Below are positions 58,794-64,000 of a stretch of DNA of 64,000 nucleotides, piece by piece. Position 1 is the stretch's first letter, and every line of letters begins with the position of its first letter. The notes beneath the pieces are model-generated. The model saw only the letters and a list, made by a program, of their open reading frames with translations, made no database searches and was not told where the DNA came from. A program made the translations under genes and the position numbers. The stretch is from Paraspadella gotoi (taxonomy: Eukaryota > Chaetognatha): assembly GCA_051294375.1 (NCBI GenBank), contig CM119264.1, positions 6,420,174 to 6,484,173 on the forward strand, written 5' to 3'.

Positions 58794-59529
58794 CTGCGGG
58801 TGTGGAAGAGGGAGAAAGAGGGTGTTGAATTGGATGTAATAATATAAAAATATTGAGCGGAATGAATCTATAGACGGACTTAGTTGGCCATTTTAATGCG
58901 ATTGGTCCTTCCTCTTTCGAATAAGCAAACGCCAGACCGAATTATAAAATTACTCCGTCGTCAAAGCCTGACAAATAACTAACAGAAACGGACCAAGGGG
59001 TCGACTTCCGTGATTGCGAAAGGTAAATCAGGGATTAACTCTGCAATGTAGAGTTACATTCCTATCTTAGAACTAGAAGAGACCTACAAATATTCATCAA
59101 TTGTATTTTTTAAAAGTATAATTATGATAGGAAATTTAGATTTAATTATAATTAGTACGAGGTAATAAGCCGGTGAAAAAAGAAGGCAAACATTAATTAA
59201 CCAATGTCTTGGATGCCGACACTTTTCTTCCCTTAGCGGGTTGATAAATCTATTCATTCTAACTATGGATTGAAAGCAATGACTAGCAAGCAGTTTGGAA
59301 ACGAAAGCGTAAAAGAACGAAGATGTATAATTTTTAAAGGAGAGCGAAATCTGTGAATTAAACGATCTTGAGGTTCGCCCGCAGGGAGCCATTTTTAAAA
59401 AACGTTTAAAAGAAAACACCTCGTGCTCAATCATCATTATTTAATCGAAAAACAACAACCAAGCGAAGCGGCTAATTTGGCTCAATTAAATCGAGATTAA
59501 AACGAAGCGGAAGTTTCATTTATCTCCTT

Positions 59530-59620
59530 CTTCTCTCTCTCTCTCTCTCTCCTCTCTCTGCTCCTCTCTCTCTCTCTCTCTCTCTCGTACTCTCTCTCTC
59601 TCTCTCTCTCATGCTCTCTC

Positions 59621-59653
<33 letters not shown>

Positions 59654-59666
59654 TCTCTCTCTCTCT
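59530..59666. repeat. (CT)n array, intron 4 of actin copy D
   Basis: Imperfect CT dinucleotides with ATG and GTA interruptions. Confidence 0.9.
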
Positions 59667-59928
59667 TAGGATCGGATTCTCTTCGCTTTATTTTTTACTG
59701 TGGACAAACAAAATGATAAACAAAACAAAAATAACAACCGCTTATTATGAAAAAAAAAAAATCTTTTGGACAATTTTATTCAGCATGTCAAAGCCTAAGC
59801 AAAACTGGGTCGACACTAATGGACGACGACGAACACAACGAAAAAAACAAGATGACGACGACGACGAAAATTAACAAAAACAACACCCACTCCCCTTCCG
59901 CCCCCCTCCGCCCCCCTCCGCCCCTCAC

Positions 59929-60089
59929 CGACGAGAGATGGATGAAGAGAACCTCCGTGCACCGAATCGCTCGTCCCGATGGTGACCACAGTTCTCCGTC
60001 GCAAGAGTGTAGCTTTTTCCATCTCCGCTCCGCGACGCTGAGACTCCTCCCATCTCGGTCAAAGTCTTCCGCCAGCGAGCAGAGGATTC
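59929..60089 (-). CDS. Actin exon 4, copy D (frameshifted)
   Basis: Same exon as 55759-55923, with several missing bases. It preserves the donor-proximal CCATCTCTCGTCG sequence, from which the correct NPSLVG end and phase 1 donor are deduced. Confidence 0.8.
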
Positions 60090-60168
60090 CTGACGGAGGA
60101 AAAAAAAAAATGAACAAATGAATTAATTAAAATGCAATAAGGGTCCAAGAAAGTCGACGCTCAACCAC

Positions 60169-60312
60169 CTTGATTTCCCGCACGTTTTTCGCGTCCGCGC
60201 GCTGGTGAAGTACGAAATGCCCGCGTTCGGTCGCAAGATGCGCGTGAGGTAGTCACGGTGACATGTCGCGCCCGGCGACGTCAGGGTGAGATGGCGTGGG
60301 GAGGAGTAGCCC
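60169..60312 (-). CDS. Actin exon 3, copy D (frameshifted)
   Basis: Same exon as 56001-56138, with added bases such as GTCACGGTGACATG in place of the shorter segment in copy A. Splice borders are conserved. Confidence 0.75.
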
Positions 60313-60573
60313 TTTGCAGGGAAGGTGGGGATTTTATTGAAACTTATTGGGTCGATGTAACAAGAACGATTGATTGATGATTGGTAAATTCGAGTACTGA
60401 TAGCTAAAGTATTGAAGAAGAGATTGGATGAATTGATAACTTCTTCGTTGAATGGTTTGATTGATTAATTATGATTACGGTTCTTTATATTATTGGTTGA
60501 CAGATTGAGTGTTGATTTATTAATTGACGGATTGATTGATTGAACCATCCCTTCGTCCTCTTTCACGACTAAC

Positions 60574-60711
60574 TTCATGACGGAACTGTGTGAGAGAGCC
60601 GTCGCCCGAAGTCGAAAACGAGGCCCGGTGGTTCTGACGGAAGCGTTAGAGCGCCAACACGCGCTTGGATGCGCACGTAGAAAGCGGGGGCGTTGAAGGT
60701 TCGAAGATGAT
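60574..60711 (-). CDS. Actin exon 2, copy D (frameshifted)
   Basis: Same exon as 56397-56533, with indels in different positions. Acceptor follows a (GA)n array (60722-60788, plus strand), that is a CT tract on the coding strand. Confidence 0.8.
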
Positions 60712-60721
60712 CTGAGAAGAT

Positions 60722-60722
60722 G

Positions 60723-60762
<40 letters not shown>

Positions 60763-60788
60763 AGACGAGAGAGAGAGAGAGAGAGGGA
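60722..60788. repeat. (GA)n array at the acceptor of actin exon 2, copy D
   Basis: GA dinucleotides with AGAAG and GAAGACG interruptions. Shorter than in copies A and C. Confidence 0.9.
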
Positions 60789-62340
60789 AGAGATAATGGA
60801 AAAGCTCTCGAATCTTTCGACGAATCCCCTCGCGAATCGCGCAAACAAAGACCTGCGGCTTCGAACCCCGCTCTCTCCCCCTTTTCTTTTTTTAAAGGCT
60901 CCGAAGCGATTTAAAAAGTCCGAGTTAAGGAACTTATATAATTTTTCGTTAACGACGTTTAAGAGCCTCATTAGTACTAGAAGGGAGAGAGATCGGAAGG
61001 GGGGGAGAACGAAGAGGCCAAAGAAGCGGAACATAAAAACTGCAACGAAATTTAAGATTTGAAAGGCGAGACTGGGGAGACGGGCATTCGGACGGCGCGC
61101 GAAATAGACTGACGATAACGCGACGGGATGATCGGGAAAAGTGCTCTCACAATTGAAGTCAGAGCTTAATGACAATAAATAACTTTGGTGATAATGTTTA
61201 CATACTCTAACTGGAGGTTGTTAGATTTTGTTAACAAGTCACGCTCTATCTGCAAAACGGGCTGCTTAAGTCTTCATCGGACTAAATTAGCCTGTTAAAC
61301 TGAATGACAAAAATAAGCCTGTTGAGTGATGACAAACAAGACTTTTTGAATGTTGAATGAATGATTGTGCTGGAGCGATTGAGTGACAATCATGTTCTAC
61401 TTAAGGTATTCAATCAAAAAACTCGTCAACTGGCGTGATTGAACGACAACCTTTTGCTGGAGTAATGGAGATTACAAACTAAATCAGCATGGAGCGATGG
61501 AAATGACCAAAAGGTGACTGGAGCAGCTGGGTGAGAAAAGGCGAAAGTGGAGCGAAGTCATAAATGAACCAAAGTCGAGACTCAGGAGATTAGAATCTGA
61601 ATTTCGTTCGCACCTGAGAGAAAAATGAAGCGAATTCCAATGAATTAGATTTCGACTTTTACGAGGGAAAAAACATACTTGGGCGAACTATTTGAGATAA
61701 CGACAATGCGTTACTATGCGTTAGCTTATGCGTTATCGTCAACTATAAAACTCGGGAGTCTTGCGAAAGAGGAGGTATTAAAGCCGTAACCGGTTGCTAA
61801 TTAATTAAACAGAGTTAGCTAAATGAAAGCTTCGTCGATTAAAACAGATTAAAAGAAATCTATATTTAAAACGTTCTTCTCGAGCGGGCAAAGGACCTTA
61901 GATGTCTTTAGATTCATAAAGCTTCGTTTTGAAAAAAAAAAAAATTAGTTAAAGATACCATAACCGAAAGACGTTTCGATTATTAAATAAATATGGGCGT
62001 CGAACCGTTAATCTATATCTAACTTAGCCAGACACACATTATTAGGTCTCCGAAGAAAAAAAAAAACTGAAATAAAGCTTCAACTCTAAACGAGAACAAT
62101 TTACAGAGATTCTCTAATTACGCAGAACAAATTATCAGACCTGGGTTCTTTTCGCTTTTTGTGAATTTTAATTGTATTTCACGTTTGAGAAAAATGGAAG
62201 TTTAAACGGCGAAATTTTGTCTCTTACGATTCAAGGAATATCTTCATTTTGTAAATGCTTTAGACCCGGTGATTGAACTGGCAATTCATTGTTTAAGATT
62301 TTCAATCGGATTTAATTGATTTTAACCATTTTTTTTTCGA

Positions 62341-62608
62341 TTAACGGCAAAATTAACCCTTTTGTGCTGACCTAAGTCTTATCAGGAAAAAGTATCAGAT
62401 ATTTATTATAGAATCACAATACTACAAACTTTTTTTTAATTGAAAATTTCGTTTTCTGCTATTCCATCCCGATCAGTACATCATCGACCCCGCTCATTAA
62501 ACATAAAATAAACAACCACCCCGGACAAATTACCCCCTAAGCCCCATCTACCCCTTCAATCCATCCCCAGCCCCATCCGCCCCTTCATCCACCCTAAATC
62601 GGACCCAC
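62341..62608. other. Unique intron sequence upstream of the duplicated actin block
   Basis: Intron between actin exon 1 (62609-62794) and the sequence shared by the copies. The minus-strand donor (GCAG|GTGGGT) is clear, and nothing else is seen. Confidence 0.6.
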
Positions 62609-62794
62609 CTGCGCCATCTTTTCCCGATTGAGCTTGGGGTTCATGGGCGCCTCGGTCAAGAGGACGGGCCTCTCCTCGGGCGCGACCCTCAGCTCGTTCT
62701 CGAAGGCGTGTTCCCAGATCTTGGTCATGTCGTCCCAGTCCTCGACGATCCCGTGCTGGATGGGGTACTTGAGGTTGAGGACGCCTCGTCGTCG
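62609..62794 (-). CDS. Actin upstream exon (residues about 62-118), single copy
   Basis: An intact 186-base exon, acceptor CCCTCACCAG and donor GCGCAG|GTGGGT, phase 0 at both ends. It reads [20 protein letters not shown], then [25 protein letters not shown] and NREKMAQ, the highly conserved actin subdomain 1/2 region. Differences from conventional actin (Glu-Asp for Thr-Asn before WDDM, Met for Leu after EAP, Leu for Ala before NREKM) show a divergent paralogue. It joins in phase to the IIFES exon. The preceding actin residues 1-61 were not found to the right. Confidence 0.9.
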
Positions 62795-63778
62795 CTGGTG
62801 AGGGGGGGGGTCATCGTTGGTTAACAACGTGATTTAAAACAGTATCTTTTTAGTTGTGCCGCGGAGCAACTCTATGAGGTCGGTCTGTCGGTCATGACGT
62901 CTGTCTGTCGGTCTGTCCCACTTAATTTAAAAATGCTAACTCGCCTATGGTCGGTTTGTTAAGACTCAAATCTAAGTGACTGCTAGCGCCGCCTTCAGGA
63001 AATCATAAAAATTTAAAGAATAAAAGGCGAGCTAAGAAAGTCACTGCGGCGCAACGCACATTTGAATTTCCGTTCTTGTTAATTTAAATTATATATGTTC
63101 TAATGGGTAAAAATCTATCTAAAGATGACTTGGGTGATTAAAGCGAATGAGTTGCTTCCTTAGCAGATAGGTCCTGCCGCCAGCCAGCTTCATTAGAACA
63201 GGGTGCTGCTAACTGATCCGAAGTTCAGTAACTAATTAACATTTTCTCTGTCTCTCTTCTCTTTCTCTATTCTATTTTATAAGAACCCTTTACATTTGTA
63301 AAGTTTACAATTGCTTACGGCAAAAATGAATTTGTTAAATTTGAGTTAAATTTTTGTTCAAAAATTGTATCTTTTAGTCGGATAACTTCATCTCACGTTT
63401 ATACTACTCCCGACTCTGAGCATAAAAAAAGCCATAGTCACGAATACAGAAAAGTCTGTCCCGAAATGATGAAAAGATAAAACTGGCGATAAATAATAAC
63501 TGAGACCATTTTATCGGAATGTTTGGCTTTGGAGGCGAAATCCGTTACTTTATCTTTCCACCTCATTCCATCCGTTTTATTATCAGATAATAATATATTT
63601 ATGTTATATGTTATATCGTATATAATATTAAATTTAAATTGATGAGCGACATTTTGCCGAAGTCATTGCTGAGGAAATTAAAGAGTGTGAGTGATTGAAC
63701 TTATGTCTTCACACGAATTCATCGATCGGCCCCAGGGCTCGAACGCGCCAACCTCAGCACAACAACGGCCAATCCTTC
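62795..63778. other. Unique sequence upstream of the actin exon; no first actin exon found
   Basis: I looked on the minus strand for the conserved actin N-terminal motifs (DNGSG, AVFPS, GDEAQ) and saw none. A GTCTGTCGGTCTGTC-type short repeat lies at 62878-62918. Confidence 0.5.
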
Positions 63779-63985
63779 TTATTCAGCCAGGCCGGACCAC
63801 TCGCGAGCGGCCTTCAGCGTCTTTGCGGGGTCATTCGTGTATCGAGGATCGCGAATGAGCTTTTTCCCTCCTGATTTATGTTCGGCGACGAATATCGGGT
63901 GAGAGATAAACTTGGCTTCTCTGGGCGGAAGTCGCTCGGCCTTCGACTCGTCTTCAGACAAGTATCGCCATTCGCTCGCTTCTCT
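63779..63985 (-). CDS. Possible terminal exon of another gene (about 68 codons to stop)
   Basis: The minus-strand frame is open from about 63985 to a TAA at 63779, has no ATG, and is preceded by an in-frame stop at 63986-63988 with an AG (GGCAG) just after it. The peptide is hydrophilic and compositionally ordinary (REAKFISHPIFVAEHKSGGK, then DPAKTLKAAREW), unlike repeat translations. It could be the last exon of a gene beginning to the right. I do not recognise the family, and the acceptor lacks a pyrimidine tract. Confidence 0.4.
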   Translation of the reverse strand, partial: REASEWRYLSEDESKAERLPPREAKFISHPIFVAEHKSGGKKLIRDPRYTNDPAKTLKAAREWSGLAE

Positions 63986-64000
63986 GCCTTACCCTTATTA

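Larger units (their letters stand above)
57889..62340. repeat. Actin-region copy D (minus orientation), contiguous with unique upstream sequence
   Basis: The only copy that continues past the poly-A stop of copy C into unique sequence holding the upstream actin exon. I therefore take it as the anchor copy. Its indel burden is similar to or higher than that of copy C. Confidence 0.9.

Noticed and set aside
43630-62340. A real tandem actin gene cluster
   Set aside because: Copies differ mainly by single-base indels in introns and exons alike, begin at the same points after 25-N gaps and none is complete; artefact is simpler, though not proven.

Overview
The window is genomic DNA from a metazoan, probably an invertebrate. 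The evidence is GT-AG introns, exons that splice into an immunoglobulin-superfamily protein, an actin gene split by several introns, and very dense simple repeats: (GA/CT)n, (GAC)n, (AAT)n and (ATC)n. Nothing looks bacterial. It is also a gapped and only partly polished draft. N runs of 10, 25 or more bases interrupt it, often beside simple repeats, and several blocks are present two to four times with scattered one-base indels.

Region by region. (1) About 3.1-42.0 kb, minus strand: an exon chain for an immunoglobulin-superfamily protein, 5' end on the right. At least ten short exons have splice phases that agree end to end and encode parts of four Ig-like domains. Two or three weaker downstream exons lie at 4.75 and 3.14 kb. 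The first exon and any membrane anchor were not found. (2) 15774-17309, plus strand: an intronless 511-codon gene inside an intron of the Ig gene, on the opposite strand. It encodes a nucleotidyltransferase of the OAS / cGAS-like receptor fold with all three catalytic acidic residues visible. This is the most interesting gene here. (3) 40357-41295, minus strand: an intronless 312-codon EamA-type (SLC35G-like) membrane transporter inside another intron of the Ig gene. (4) 33.1-42.5 kb: a large inverted duplication around a 25-N gap at 38067-38091. The left arm carries broken copies of the transporter and of two Ig exons. (5) 43.6-62.3 kb: the 3' part of a divergent actin gene four times, once on the plus strand (43.6-50.4 kb) and three times on the minus strand (50.4-53.7, 53.8-57.9, 57.9-62.3 kb), separated by 25-N gaps. 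The rightmost copy continues into an upstream actin exon at 62609-62794. (6) The right end has one further possible terminal exon at 63779-63985.

How the genes relate: the Ig gene is a host locus with two intronless genes nested in its introns, an innate-immunity-type nucleotidyltransferase (antisense) and a small-molecule transporter (sense). Actin is a separate neighbouring gene. The inverted and serial copies differ mainly by single-base indels, and no single copy is clean; comparing copies restores reading frames and splice sites. I therefore read most of the duplication as assembly artefact (hairpin or palindromic long reads, or unmerged haplotypes) rather than gene amplification. The sequence alone cannot exclude real inverted duplication.
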